NCBI GenBank assembly: GCA_015680685.1
Contig: MNCI01037709.1
Location: 428,334-492,333 of the forward strand
Length of the DNA: 64,000 bases
Reading direction: 5' to 3'
Origin: Gnetum montanum
Lineage: Eukaryota; Streptophyta; Gnetopsida; Gnetales; Gnetaceae
The notes beneath the pieces are model-generated. The model did no database searches. It was given only the letters and a program-made list of their open reading frames with translations, and was not told the DNA's origin. How positions within the stretch are numbered: the first letter of the stretch is position 1; the number at the start of each line of letters is the position of its first letter. The position numbers were made by a program, and so were the translations under genes. Shown here piece after piece: positions 24,820-37,200 of this stretch.

Positions 24820-25900
24820 GGAAAGGTGTCCAAGCAGAGTCCCCTGTTTCCCTGCCAATCCCTCTTTTTAGCTACCTCCTACTCCATGCACTCCTCATAC
24901 TCCTTTGCTATTGGCACGTTCGTGTCCTCCCCCGGTGACAGGCCATCCTGCACCAGCAGTTATGTAATTGCTTTTGCTGGTTCCACCCTAATAGTTCCTG
25001 CTATTCATCCTAGAGCCGAGCCACTAGATCAATCAACCTTTGGAGGGCCTCGTGAAAGTTAGCCCAGTCCTCCAGGTAGAAGCGCGTCTCCTCCGTTCGG
25101 ATGTGGTGAGCTTCCTACATGCCCACCCGACCTCAAATCATGGCTCTCAGATTATTGCATCATATCCAGATCCTCAAGTTTCTGAGAGTCAACCTTCACC
25201 AGAAGCTGCTACTCAGCCTGAGTGCGATCATCAAGATGTCCAGAATTCAAGGGCAACAAGTCACAGAGAAACTTCCATATCTTCTTCTGTAGTAGGGGAA
25301 AGCATTCTAAACAAAGCCAACTCAAGGGTTTCCAACGTATGAACAACACCTACGTTTCTCAGGAGCTGCCCTAGCAGTAGCACCTACATGCCAATTAAGA
25401 GAGGGATGTTGACGATGATAACATGGTGTCATGGACGACCGCTGAGGATGAAAAGTGTCAGCATCGGCATCGGCTTCGGCTTGGGCATCACCCTGGGCAT
25501 CAGCGTCGCAGTTTCTTACGCCTAACCACCTCACAGGGTAGGATTTGTTTAGGGAAATCGACAATTAGTATGATGAGAAATTTATCATGTAAACCACCAA
25601 TAAAAATCCATTTTAAGAAGAAAAAAACCGTTACACCCTTACCCATGTGATATTCAATCGGAAACGTAGCACGGTAACTGCCTTAGTCGCTACGAAAGCC
25701 AACTAATGAGGGTATTCCTGTGCAAAGTGGAGCATGTGCAAGAGGGCCGTTGCCATTTCATGCCACAGGGGCTCGCCTTCTAGATGGTATTCATCCACGT
25801 ATGAGACACCTAGCCTCTTTAACTACGTCATTATCACATGCATCATGCAGTAGCAACCGCTACTTCTTAGCACTGTCACCATGCTATTGCCCACTAGCTC
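24820..25900. other. GC-richer cargo section of L3 LTR
   Basis: Composition and CG content are higher than in the surrounding retroelement DNA. A plus frame at about 25130-25340 reads like a disordered protein (YPDPQVSESQPSPEAATQPE). A degenerate GCATCG/GCTTCG repeat lies at 25458-25505. Its source is unknown, and its absence from L2, L4 and L1 marks it as copy-specific. Confidence 0.4.
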
Positions 25901-26410
25901 CACTCCTGCAACTGATGAGTCATGAACATCCTCATGTGAGCTTTGTTGCTACTGCAAATATGTTAATTCCCAGGGCATGCCACACCTACATCATTTGTTG
26001 GACCTCTTTCCTTGTCTACTTCAGTTGTTGGATGTCTTTCCTTGTCTACTTCAGTTGTTGGACATCAGCAAGTGGTATAATTTTCAGTGATAATAAGATT
26101 TGTTTTTAGAAAAACAACAAACACCTACTATTTAGGGATCAAGAGACATTTGGCTATTATCCCTTTTATTCCTATGGAAGTTGTATCTTCCTATGATAAG
26201 TTAAAACTATGATATTTGTAACTAATTTTAATTTTGATTACCATGAAGACACTTAGCAACTAAAAAGGCCACTTGTCAACTACAACTTGTTTATCTCCAT
26301 GGTGACCACTTGGTGACTGAAAGGCCACTTGGCAACTAAATGGGACACTTGTCAGTTGTAGCTTTTTTTATCTCTATGGTGGTTATAACCACCCAAAATA
26401 GTTACAACTT

Positions 26411-26530
26411 CCTAACTTGTTGGGCAAGTAATGTCTCCTAACTTGTTGGGCAAGTTATAACTTCCTTACTTGGGAGAGAAGTTAGCAAAGATATTTTGGA
26501 ATATCTAACTACCTTTGAACCCTATAAAAG
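26411..26530 (+). promoter_or_regulatory. L LTR promoter: 26-bp duplication and TATA box
   Basis: The unit cctaacttgttgggcaagta... is repeated at 26411 and 26437. A third related piece follows, then TATA cctataaaag at 26521-26530. L4 has the same duplicated units (inverted, about 40945-41000) and TATA (40871-40880). Confidence 0.65.
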
Positions 26531-27757
26531 GCTTCAAGACTCACTAGGGGAACACACACTTGGAAAAGGACTACTAGCTCACACTTGGGATCACTCACTT
26601 TGGCTCTTGGAAGAGCATTTGTAAAGAAAAAATCGTGAAAGATTGCTTGTAAGATGACTGACTAAAGAAAAAATTTCAGCCTCTTTTTCATAATCCTGTG
26701 AGTTATGTTTTATTTTTATTTTGTTTAAATTTTTTAGCTAGTGGTTTAGATAGTATCATCCTTGGCAAATAATTTTGGGATTTTTAGATTGCTCTTATTG
26801 TTCTTGTTGCATAATTGAAAATTTCTATTAAAATTTTGCCATAGAAGCGCTTATGTTTAAAAGCCTTAAGAGAATTTTAGTAGTGAATTTTATTATTGTG
26901 CAATGTATAAGAACCGCTATTGAGATTGTTGTAAGAGAGCCTCTACTTGTAGTCGAGTCGTTGAACAATTCAATGGTCAAGAGGGTTCAGAAAATCTTTG
27001 GTATTTTGATAGGACCAGAATAGCTTCTTTTATCTTTAAAGTGAATCTTCGTGGTATTTCAATAAGAAATTGTCAAGTCTTTTGAAGGTTCTATTGAATG
27101 CAATTGTTGACATCCATTATCTAGCCAAAATGGAGTCTGGTACGTGATAGTTTACGCAGCAATTTTTTGGGTAGCATAGTAGGATTATCTTGAAGAAATT
27201 GCTTATTTGAGCCTTGGAAGTTTGAACAATTCATAGTTATTGAATTTGGGATAGCTTTATTGCGAAGTGTTTACTTGTGTCATTTTATCTTGTTTAAATA
27301 TTTGATTTCTTAACACAAATCTGCTTTCTTTTCTATCTATTTCTATTGAATCTTGCTCTATTTATAGTTTTCTTGTGGAACTATCTCTTTCTCTGGGGAA
27401 AATTAGAAGTAGATTCGTGGAGTTGTGCTAAAATGTTTTTGCAAAAATTTATTTGTTACAAGTAGGTATTATAAGGACCATGTAGACTACGCAATTGAAC
27501 AAAATAGGAACTCTCAACAACTCACAATACTTGGCAAAGTTGGCTAAATCTCTTTAAGATAAGTCATTTGTAGTTTACACACAACGCAATCGTTTCATAT
27601 TTCACAACCACACACTACAATAGCACACACACATACTCACATTAACTACTAAGTTTATTTGGAGGTATTTGGGCCTTGGTGATGCCAGAGACCAACAAGC
27701 ACCTAAATCCTGTTTGAGGACACTCGTTGGCGGTTGCGTCCCAAACAGTCGCCAACA

Positions 27758-30119
27758 GAAAATTCATTACAAAGTTCTGATTAACCAAGAGGTAAGTATG
27801 ATGAAAGGTATAGTTAATTACATGAAGAAATTCTTATCCTACATTATCTACTTAAGAATTTAAAGAAAAATATATATATAGAATTTTCTGAAATTCATAA
27901 CTTATCATCCAAATTAAAAGGAGAAACCTTAGATATAAAGGTTGAGATTCAACTACAAACCCCATTAGATGAAGAAAGAGGTAGGGATTCTCAAGAAGGA
28001 GGCATCCATGAAAATTAGCCTAGGAGTGAAGATTTGGAAGAAACCCAAAAAAGAATACAAGCTCTATCTCAAGTGTAAATAGGTTTGATAACCCTATTCT
28101 TGAAGATAACACTTTATTTATTTGTAAAAATTGTGGAATTAAATAAGATTATGGTTATCCTCATGTTGGAAACAATAGCATTGATGCTTGCTCTTGTCAA
28201 AAGGAATCTAGTAGGAGTATCTTATAGGATGCAACCACTTGGAATGAGAATGAGTTAAAAGTTGGAAAAATCCTCAAAAGAATGGATGATACAGAAGATG
28301 ATTATAGATTCTCTTATCTTGAAGAATGTGAACAAGAAGGGTTGTCATACAAAAGAATTGATGAAAGAGAATCAAAGGGTAAGGAGGGACTCCATGATAG
28401 AGGACCTCATCTCAAACTTCATTAGTCTTTTTCATCTCAAATTCAAGTAAGATAAGTCATGGTAACTTTCTATTTCCTTACTTGCTAGTTAAAATTTTGG
28501 TTTGTCTTTGAATAGTTTATAAATTTTCTTTTTGAAACATATATCTCTATTTGTAGGAAAGAAGATCAAAATAGTATGGCTATCTCTCATGCTTAAATTT
28601 TTTAGTTGCGTACATGTCATTAAAAAGGATTATTCTTATAGAAAAATAGAATTTGACAATCAAGAATGGCATTGAATCCATGTTTATCATAAGATGTCAC
28701 TAATCTAATAATATTGGACTAAGTTCTTTTGGAAATGTTTAGTTGGTTGATTAAGAAGAAATAAATACATTTTTTGATATGTGCTTACTAATTTTTATCC
28801 AAGATTTTTTATAAGTCATTAAATTACACTATTTTTTAAAAGCTGCATAATAAAGAAATTAGCTTCAGGTCAAAAAAAAAGAAGCAAATATGTAGGGGGA
28901 GCTTGGACGTCATGAATTATTATGAAGCGTCCATATGTGAAAGTGTATGAAAATTTTTGGTTCAATCTTTAAAATTTCTACTATCTTACAGTGATCATCA
29001 ATTACTTTATGGACATCAGTTTCTAAAATGTTTAGCATGAAAAGTGATGTTGTTTTAACCCTTCATGTGAGCATTAATCTAATCCTTGAAAGCTAGATAT
29101 ATATGTATTTACTCTCTTTTCATGAAATTACTAAGCCTTTGTTGATGCCTCAAAACGAGTAGATTATTGAGTGATCATTGAATCATGTGACATTGGTTTA
29201 TTTGTTATTAATGGCTTATTCATACAAGGTACATGACTCTAAATGCTCAAAATTTAGACTTTAGCCTTTGGTTTTAAATTCTCTTGGACATTATTTAAAA
29301 GGCTTGGCTTGGTTATGTTTGGATTAGTTGTGGCTCATGGATAAGGGGCAGCTCTTAAATGGAATTTGGTTGTCAGCCCTATGAAACAATGCTATGAAAT
29401 GTGTTGTACTTAACTAATTTTGTAAATGTTTATATGTCTTTGATAGTACTACACACTATGAATATATCTTCTTAGAGTACTTAAGCCATCTATTGCTAAT
29501 ATGAACTAAAATAAGTACTCACACTTTCATTTGAAAGCTTCTTATGAAGTTCTAAAAATCAATAGATAATATACCTTTAACTTCCTCAAGATACATGTGA
29601 TCCATATGGATATCTTAGAAATTGCCTTATCTTCTAATCTAGAGACTAATCTAAAAATTCCTTATGAGTCAAAGTATGTATGTGCTTGTTCATATGAAAT
29701 TTTGTGCTAATGAAAATATGTTTATAAACTCTTATAATTTCTTACTTGGATGAAGATTGTGCATTCTTTTGATCTATCATATTGCTAGGATCCACTCCTT
29801 TTCTATGATGTCCAAAAGAAGAAGAATTTGAAATTTGAATATGATTGATTGTGCTATTATAGATATCCTTTATGATTGTGATGTGATGATGTTAAATTAC
29901 TTAATTACTTTTAATATAATTTTGATTTATGGAATCTAGTGCACAATTAAGATCTGGTGGATATATTTAAACTAATTTCATGAGCAATATTGCAATTATA
30001 TTCTTAATGACCTATGAGTTGAATAATTGTAGTAAGGATGTATCATCTTTAGCTCAATTGATTTCTAGACCTACTAACCCATTTTCTTAAGTTTTGACCA
30101 TCACCAAAAATGGGGAGAT
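27758..30119 (+). pseudogene. Element C distal internal region
   Basis: After the nested element the copia frame resumes (NENSLQSSD). A degenerate frame at about 27930-28450 reads RFDNPILEDNTLF, then a Cys pair (FICKNCGI) and CSC, and an acidic tail. I do not recognise it. From about 28460 to 30100 no frame or repeat could be supported. A PPT aaaaatggggagat occupies 30106-30119. Confidence 0.5.
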
Positions 30120-30465
30120 TATTGACCTTTTGGTATGCCAAAACCTTAAGAAAAATGGAGAACAAAGAATGTTTGTTGTGGATGATGTGTTTATAGGACA
30201 AGAACAAGTACTCCACATCAGGACTAAGGACTCAAGGAAAATGAGATCTACAACAAATTAATAAAGTGAATATCTAATGATCCAACAAGAGAACATGAAT
30301 GAGCATGGATTAAAATAAAAGACTAAAAAACAAATGAAGATGATCCAAGGATTGGAAAGAAGCCAAATTAACAAGAGAAAGCCTCATAAATTAGAGTTCA
30401 AGAGTTGAGGAGACATCTCCAAGAAACAAGAGACATCTTTGTCGAGAAGAAAGAAATCATAGGAA
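30120..30465 (+). repeat. Element C 3' LTR, truncated
   Basis: Starts TATTGACC (the start dinucleotide TG is now TA) after the PPT. It matches 19005-19362 and stops at aaatcatagg. Beyond it lies A3 ORF3. Confidence 0.8.
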
Positions 30466-32656
30466 TATGTCACTTCTTTGCTGGAGTTGTTGGAGTGTGT
30501 CATTCATCTTTTTCTTTACCATTTAAATTTTTTCTCATTGATCTCATTAAAGTGCTCAACCTAGTCCTTGTAATGATTCTTTACATGTTCAAATTTCAGG
30601 GTTTCATTCTTCCAAGCAGCTACCTCAATGGTTATTTTCTAGCAAAGAGCATAGACTTCCTCCATTGAGAGATTATGATTTTTTTCTATCAACCTCCTCA
30701 TGTCTAAGTTAATATTGGAAAGCTACTCTTGCTATTGACATATCAATATGATAATCTGGTCATTTTGTTACTCAATGTTATGAAGGTGATGATTATCCTT
30801 TGTGAGGATCAAGTTTTCCTTTTGAACCTACGATAGGTCCTTTTCAGTCTTGAAAGTTATGGCCTTTGATAAGGATGCATCAAAGATTATGTCCTCCTTT
30901 GCATTCTTGGCCTCTTGAAGTATTTGTTAGAGCTATTGGAAAGCTTCATCCTTGGTAAGCTTGGGCCTAAGAATTGCAGGGTTGAAGGAACGAGCATGCA
31001 ACTTAGCAACTTTGATGAACAACCATCGATTTTCTATAGTGACCTCCTTTACTTATGTATTGGAAATAAGTAGTTTTCTTCTTATCTTGAGCAACTATGA
31101 CTGGTTCATGGTAACATCATCTGAGAGATCAAAGATCTCTAAAAATAATTGCTTGGTTCCAACCAATCTTTCCAACACCTCCTCATGTCAGGAAACACTC
31201 ATCCAACTGCTTCCTATTCCTATAGATACATGGATGTCTACCATTATGGCAATGTTAGGTACTACCACCATAGGAGCACTCAAGAATTCAACAACCCTAT
31301 CAACCACCACCTCCACCACTGTATCTTGGCATTTATGCTACCTAACCATGATGGTCACCATCTTATCTTCCTTTAAAATGATAGAAAAGTTTGTAACATT
31401 TTCTAAAATTTTAGGACACGTTTGTCTAGGGATGGATACTATAACCTCTCAAGAACTTATATTAGGCCTTGTGGCATCTAGTTCTTTTAAGCTAGGAATA
31501 ATGGAACAATCTCATTATCCAGCCAGCTAATAGTCTTTGTGACCTCATTTAAGTGACTAATGGTTGTACTGTAGACAAATGGTTCTTCACCACCTGTAGA
31601 ACCTTTCTATTACTATAGCTACTACACTCAAATATTTCTAATATGTTCTTTAGTTATGAGCATTTCCGGTGTTTTTTTAGGTGATGATGATGGATGCTCC
31701 TCCTCTTGTAGCTTAGCTACTATCTTATCTTTCATCATCTCCTACCAAGATGCAGTAAAAGCATGGTGGACCATGTCATTAGAATAGGGAGCTATTCCTC
31801 CCCTTTTGTGTAATTTGTGAATTAGGCATGGAAATGGAAGTGTCTTCCTTTCCATCTCATTCTCTTTGAATTGTTTTTTAGTTTCAAAAAAAAAGTTAAG
31901 GTTGACTAGGAATTTTCTGTTTAGAGCGGTGTATGCATAAGTAGAGAAGGTTATCACCTTACTAGGCCTAACGATTAGACTTAGGTGGTAGGCTATGATA
32001 TTAAAGTATACATGCTATACATTTATGAGGGAAATGTAGTCCTTGAAATCCACTTCATAACATTACTAGACCAATTTTTCTTAGCTTGTGGGTCCACCTA
32101 TGTCGAGATCTCAACCAATTTAGCCCTAGTGTCTCATAACCTGAGGGCCTCTACAATGGTCTCACCCAAGTAGGAGATGGTAATTTCTTTGATCTTTATC
32201 AATGCATCTCCTTGTTAGTTATTTTAGAATAAGTAGGTCTTCCCCATGTACCATTCTCCATTATTGGAGAGAATGAACCATATGGAAAACCCCTACAGTT
32301 GTGTATGGATTTTTTCTAGTACCAACTCTAAAAGGGGTCCAAAATTCAACTCCTAAAGAATAGAGTCTTAGACCTCCTTGGTCCAAAAATTCTCCAAATA
32401 GACCTATGTTAGAGTAACCTTGAAGCTAGACCTTGATCTAGGAGCCTCATCTTTCCTTGATTGGTCCATTTCTACTATGGAAACCTGATGAACAGATTCC
32501 ACTTCTAGCTCCTCCTAAAGGGGTCTTATTGCATGGGTTGCTTTAGGTGCTTGTTCCTAAGTCTGTTGTCATTTCTGCCATTAGTGTCTTCCTCCTCTAG
32601 GTCACTTATCACTAGGCTATGAAGGCCCTCACCTATGATCCTTATTTTAGTGCCAT
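30466..32656 (-). pseudogene. A3 ORF3, 3' end cut off
   Basis: Start ATGGCA at 32656-32654, right after the intron acceptor. The N-terminal domain includes LPFPCLIHKLHKRGGIAPYS (within 31780-31845). The coiled-coil half follows at about 31560-30500. Many stops, including one four codons after the ATG. Compared with A6 about the last third is missing, ending at the element C LTR. Confidence 0.75.
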
Positions 32657-32965
32657 CTGTGATCACAACATAACACATGATTAGCCTTTTTAGTTCATAA
32701 ATTGAGTTATTTAGGTATCTTCCTTGTTAGATCATGTTATGTTTAATTATTGGATGTTAAGGGTTTTCATTTTAGTACTTATTTGTGATCTTGGTAATTT
32801 ATATTATTTTATTCATTAAGTATCAAATTTTTTTTGTTGTCTTAATCTTTGTTTGATAAGTAATTTAGTATTATTTTAATGGGTTACCCTTAGAGAGTTG
32901 GAAAATTTTTGAAAAATTTTCTACTAAAAAACATAGGTTTAGGTCCTCCATGACATAGAGCTTAC
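32657..32965 (-). other. A3 intron before ORF3
   Basis: Donor CTAGAG|GTAAGC at 32965, acceptor gtgatcacAG at 32657, both intact; 309 bases. The same ends occur in A6 (52439-52738, 300 bases) and, decayed, in A1. Confidence 0.65.
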
Positions 32966-34620
32966 CTCTAGTAGTATGAGCATAAAAAAATAGGAGTCAA
33001 TGGATTAACAATTTGAGAGTTAGGGTGATTGGAAGTTTTTTAGACTAAAAAAAAAATGGCAAAAACTCCTCTTGCATTATGTGGAAATGATGCAAAATTT
33101 GCTAGTTGTCACATGTATTTATACTATTTTTACACTACATTAATGAGGCTATGTTGACTCATCCCACTGCATTGATGGAGCTACGTCAACGAAGTTATTC
33201 TTAGCTGCTAAATTTTACATTTGGAAAATGGAGGAATTTTGATGAGTTCTAAGATGAAACAAGAGCCCAATGTAAGCAAGAAAGACATAGAATGGTGGAA
33301 ATAACATGGAAGAGAATTATGTAGGCTTGGGAGAAATTATGTGAACACATTTAGATGAATTTAAAATGCCAAAAGTAAGCAAAGCTAGATGTTTGAATGT
33401 AAGTTGATGGGATTGATCATGTAAATGGCCTTGGATAGGAATTTTAACTTAATGGAGACCAAAGTGAATGTAGTCCTTCCCAAAGTAGGCAGTATGCCCT
33501 TGATATTATTGCATGTCCTCATCACTCGGAGTCTATAGATGTTAATGATGATTAATGGTTATTTCAAGTTAAAACTCATATCCAATGTAGCAATTTTGTT
33601 AGGATTATGAGATCATCATAACAAATGTATTAATTAACCATGATATGAGGCAATGGGATGGTATGTTATAGATTGAGAATAATGGTAGAGATAGAATGGT
33701 AAGAGATTTGCATCTAGGTTACTTGAACTCCTTGTAAAGTGTATGAGTAAGATGATCTCGTACCATCCAATCCTTAGCCTAGATCAAGTTCATCCTTTTT
33801 CAGTAACTTTGCATTACCCTATCCTATTCCTTTGATCATTAGGAGTTCATGAAAATACCCAAAAGACAACCACCACTCCAAGAGAAGAAGAAAGATAGAA
33901 AGGACCTTAGTTAGAGGGATACATTTAGGCCTTGGTAACATGTCTTTCTAGTCCCATAACTAGTGCTTGTAGCCCATTATGATGTCTTAGGGATGTGCTT
34001 TGTATTCTTGTGTTCTTTGTTTTTTTATTTTTCACAAGAACCACACTATGCAAAGACATGCTTCTTTTAATGGTTAACAATACAAGTGGTGATCTACCAA
34101 TGGAGAAAAATCATTAAACTCAAGAAAGAAGTTTGGAAGAGAATATGATAATTCTCCTGGAGGTCATATCCTTTGTCATTCCTTCTTGGTCCATTCCAAG
34201 TTTTTTGGGTAGCAAGATCATTGGTTACTTTTACTTACAATGTGGAAGGATCTCATGCTCCCAAAATTTAGAGCTTTTGTGGAATAGATGAAATGGATGG
34301 ATGTTGTCATCACACTACTTACTATTATGAGAAAATTGAAAATTTGTTAAAAGAGGTCATAATGTAAGAGAAAAAATTTGGTCATTTAGCAAATCAATCA
34401 TTACATTAATATTTGCATTCTTTAACTCCCAGTATTAACAACAGTTTTAGAAAATTCATAGATTCCTATAAAACAAGATAATACAAAAATGAGGAATAAA
34501 ATAAAAGGGAAAATATATAAAATATATGATAAAATAATCACAAAATGAAAAAAATATAAAAAATGGTATAAAACAAAATGCTAAAAAAAGGTTAGTCCTC
34601 ACAAGATGTTAGTATAGAGG
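32966..34620 (-). promoter_or_regulatory. A3 leader with internal promoter
   Basis: The minus strand has TATA-like agtataaataca (about 33114-33127), roughly 150 bases upstream of the donor, preceded by a cluster of gacgtagctcc/catcaatg/ttaatg motifs (33140-33200). The far part (34320-34600) is A/T-skewed and matches the T-rich stretch of A6 at 50700-50930. No coding sequence. Confidence 0.5.
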
Positions 34621-34640
34621 GCCAGCTCCCCCATGATTGA
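34621..34640 (-). other. Internal polypurine-like tract after integrase
   Basis: Minus strand tcaatcatgggggagctggc, just past the integrase end. A6 has ttcatcatgggggagatggc at the same place (50651-50670). It resembles the element's terminal PPT (gtcatgggagta). Confidence 0.55.
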
Positions 34641-34659
34641 GTTGAGAGGATGATATCCA

Positions 34660-35770
34660 AAAAATAGAGCATGCTTGTTTAGAGGTGTTAGTGTTGCTAG
34701 TTACTCAAGGCTCTAGGAATGGCTTCACTTGTTGGATGTTGACCAATAGTCATTTTTCTAAGTGTGAAGGATGGTAGATTTTCATGGCACTAGAAGAAGT
34801 TATATGAATGATACAAGGCCCTTCTCATAATTTTTGAAATTTAGTACATTGTGGTTTGTGCATCAAATTTTAGTAAGGGACCTTATCACCAAGTTGGAAT
34901 TTAAATTTGCTTATTTGGGCATCATGAAATTGTTTAGAATGTGCCTTATACACCTCATTCATTGTTAGGGATACTTGTCAATTTTCATCTAACATATTCA
35001 ATATCATAAGGCATTCTCATTGTGCTAGATCAAGGTTAAGGTCAATCTCAGAAGTGGTGGAGAGTGCACAACCTCTTCTTAAATTGGAAGTTTAGGTATC
35101 TTTCTATACACCAACTCATAAAGAGAGTACCCTATAGGAAGTTTCCAAGTGAATTAATAAGCCCATAAAGCATCATAGAGTTTTTTGTTCCATTCCTTTC
35201 TATATTTACTAATTGTACATTTTAGTTTTTAGGTTATCTCTCTATTAGTAACTTGAGCTTGATCATTAGCTTGGGGGTGATAGTGTTACATTAGTTTCTG
35301 AAATGTAGTCCCTATAAAATGATTCCCATTATCAGAAATTAGTGCTCTTGGCACACCAAACCTATTTTCAACTTCTTTTTTTTTTGGATAAACCATACTA
35401 TAGTGGAAGTTGAATAATTGGTAACAGTTGCAGCTTCAGGACACTTGGTGCAATAGTCAGTAACTATAATGAAGTATGCCTTCCCATTGGACATGGGAGT
35501 GATGGATCACATAAATTCAATGCCCCAAAGGTTAAAGGGCTCCAATGGTTTGATCGACTGCTAAGGTCCTTTCATTCAAGTTGTTATTCCTCCATCGTTT
35601 GTAGCATTCACATAAATGAAAAAAATGGTGGGCATCCCTGAAAATCATTGTTCGAAAGTACCTTGCCATGAAGATCTTCATAGTCATTATCCTACCATTA
35701 TAATGGCCCCCATAAGAACCCTCATGAGCATCTTGTAGGATCTATACCTTATCAACATTAGGCACATACC
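34660..35770 (-). pseudogene. A3 integrase
   Basis: The zinc-finger part reads DAHEGSYGGHYNGR at about 35755-35700, against HxxxxGGH in gypsy integrases. The D,D,E core (about 35550-35100) is heavily mutated. The C-terminal tail is shared with the remnant in A6 (50370-50640). No open frame of useful length. The integrase would join cDNA to the chromosome. Confidence 0.7.
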
Positions 35771-35989
35771 ATCACACTAAGCCAATAGCACAAATCTCAC
35801 AAAGTTACCTTGTATTTCCATGTAGTGTTTAACTTGGTGAAGAAAATATTATTTCTTCTTGCTATCTCATTCTTGTGAAGTCTCTTGAGTGAGAAGATAG
35901 GAGAGGAAATTATTATATTGATTGGTATTCCTGGAATTCTAAACATCAAGGGACTTAACAAATATGAGTTCATTTGATTATTTATAAGA

Positions 35990-36450
35990 TAAAAGCCTCT
36001 CATCCTCCTTGCCATCCCATTTTAATCTAGCTAAGTTGTTAAGAACCAAATTCTTGGTTCCCTTTCTATTTATCATTGTAAGATCAAAATCCTACAAAAC
36101 TAGTAGCCACTATATGACACAGGGACTCATCGTTGGCTTCTTCATCAAGAAATGGATAGCATTGTGATTCGTGTGTATAAATAATTTGTATCTCAGCACA
36201 TAGTGCATAAATTTTTTCAAGGAGTACACCACTTCCATGAGATCCTTCTTAGTGTTGGTATAATTCAATTATGCAACAAAAATGCTTCTACTCAAAAAAT
36301 GGTTATAGTATGGATGTTTTTGATCATCCAATTGTGTGAGCACTATTCCCAATGTATAATTGGATGCATCAATCATGATGTGGTAAGGTCTTGACCAATC
36401 TGAAGCATGTATAATAGGATTTTCTACTAGCTTTTACTTTAATTATTGGA
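35990..36450 (-). pseudogene. A3 RNase H
   Basis: Minus strand: HIMIDASNYTLG keeps the first catalytic Asp. LMEVVYSLKKFMHYVLRY matches the helix with the second acidic residue shifted. HTNHNAIHFLM has Asn where Asp is usual. It continues into the linker NLARLKWDG. Order and spacing match A4 and A5. Confidence 0.8.
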
Positions 36451-36559
36451 ATTCATGCTCACATCTTTAGGTCTAGTTAAAGGGTACATCCTTCTTGGTT
36501 AACTCCATCAATGGCTTAGTGATTTTGGAGAAGTTTTAAATAAAGCATTGATAGTAACC

Positions 36560-37200
36560 AATGTGTCCAAGGAATGACCTCATGTCTTTTACTATTTTAG
36601 GTTGTTTGGTGATTCCTTGGATGACTTGTACTTTCTCCAAGTCCACCTTGATTCATTTTCCTAAAATTCTATGCCCTAAGACTATGTCCTCTTGGACCAT
36701 TAAATGGATTTTCTACCAATTGATCCTTAAGTTTATCTCCATGCAGTTTTTCAAAACTTGCTAAATATAGTTCAAATCTTGCTCAAAATTAGTACCATAA
36801 GTAGAGAAGTCATCCATGAATACCGTCACACCACTACCAATTTTCTACTAAGAAATGCTAAGCACTAGACGTTAGAAACTAGCAAGGGCATTACATAAGC
36901 TAAATATCATCTTTTTATATGCAAAAGTTCCCTAGGGACTAGTGAAGGTAGTTCTGGCCTTGTTTTCTAGTGCTATATGAATTGTTATAGCCACTATAAC
37001 CATCTAGAAAACTGTAGTAGCCATGCCTTGCAATAGTATCTAGCACCTTTCTCATAAATGACAATGAAAAATGATCCTTGAATTTTGCCATCTTCAACAA
37101 CTTGTAGTCTATGTAGATCCTTCATTTACCATCTTTCGTTGGTACAATTATTGGTGGGCTAACACACTCACTATTTACAATAGAATAAATGAATCCTACC
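36560..37200 (-). pseudogene. A3 reverse transcriptase
   Basis: Minus strand: VSPPIIVPTKDGK, then YIDYKLLKMAKFKDHF, FLDGYSGYN (first catalytic Asp region), and the active-site box FMDDFSTYG, with FMDDF at 36806-36820. One shift near 37000 and several stops. Confidence 0.88.

Larger units (their letters stand above)
24220..27757 (+). repeat. L element 3' LTR, long form with cargo (L3)
   Basis: 3538 bases. The first 31 bases or so match all L copies; the first 103 match L2. The cargo section (about 24330-26390) is unique. The 3' 1.36 kb (from 26395) matches L4 inverted, and its end matches L2. It contains a promoter section at 26411-26530. The end is CGCCAACA followed by the target duplication. 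Confidence 0.88.
21163..27762 (+). mobile_element. Family L retroelement nested in copia gag
   Basis: Direct 5-bp target duplication gaaaa at 21163-21167 and 27758-27762. LTRs start TGTTGGCAC (21168) and TGTTGTCAC (24220) and end ccaata (21846) and ccaaca (27757). The internal part carries only gag and protease; no RT, RNase H or integrase. It therefore resembles the non-autonomous TR-GAG type, with a protease added. The LTRs differ greatly in length (679 against 3538 bases). Confidence 0.88.
19005..30465 (+). mobile_element. Copia-type element C, split by a nested L element
   Basis: 5' LTR 19005 to about 20050, PBS (20055-20066), gag with zinc knuckle, an unidentified distal frame, PPT, and the first 350 bases of the 3' LTR (30120-30465). 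The internal part, without the nested 6.6-kb element, is about 3.5 kb, and no RT or integrase is recognisable, so C looks non-autonomous. Its 5' LTR cuts A2 ORF3. Its broken 3' LTR abuts A3 ORF3, which is a different copy, so the flanks do not form one target site. Confidence 0.75.
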
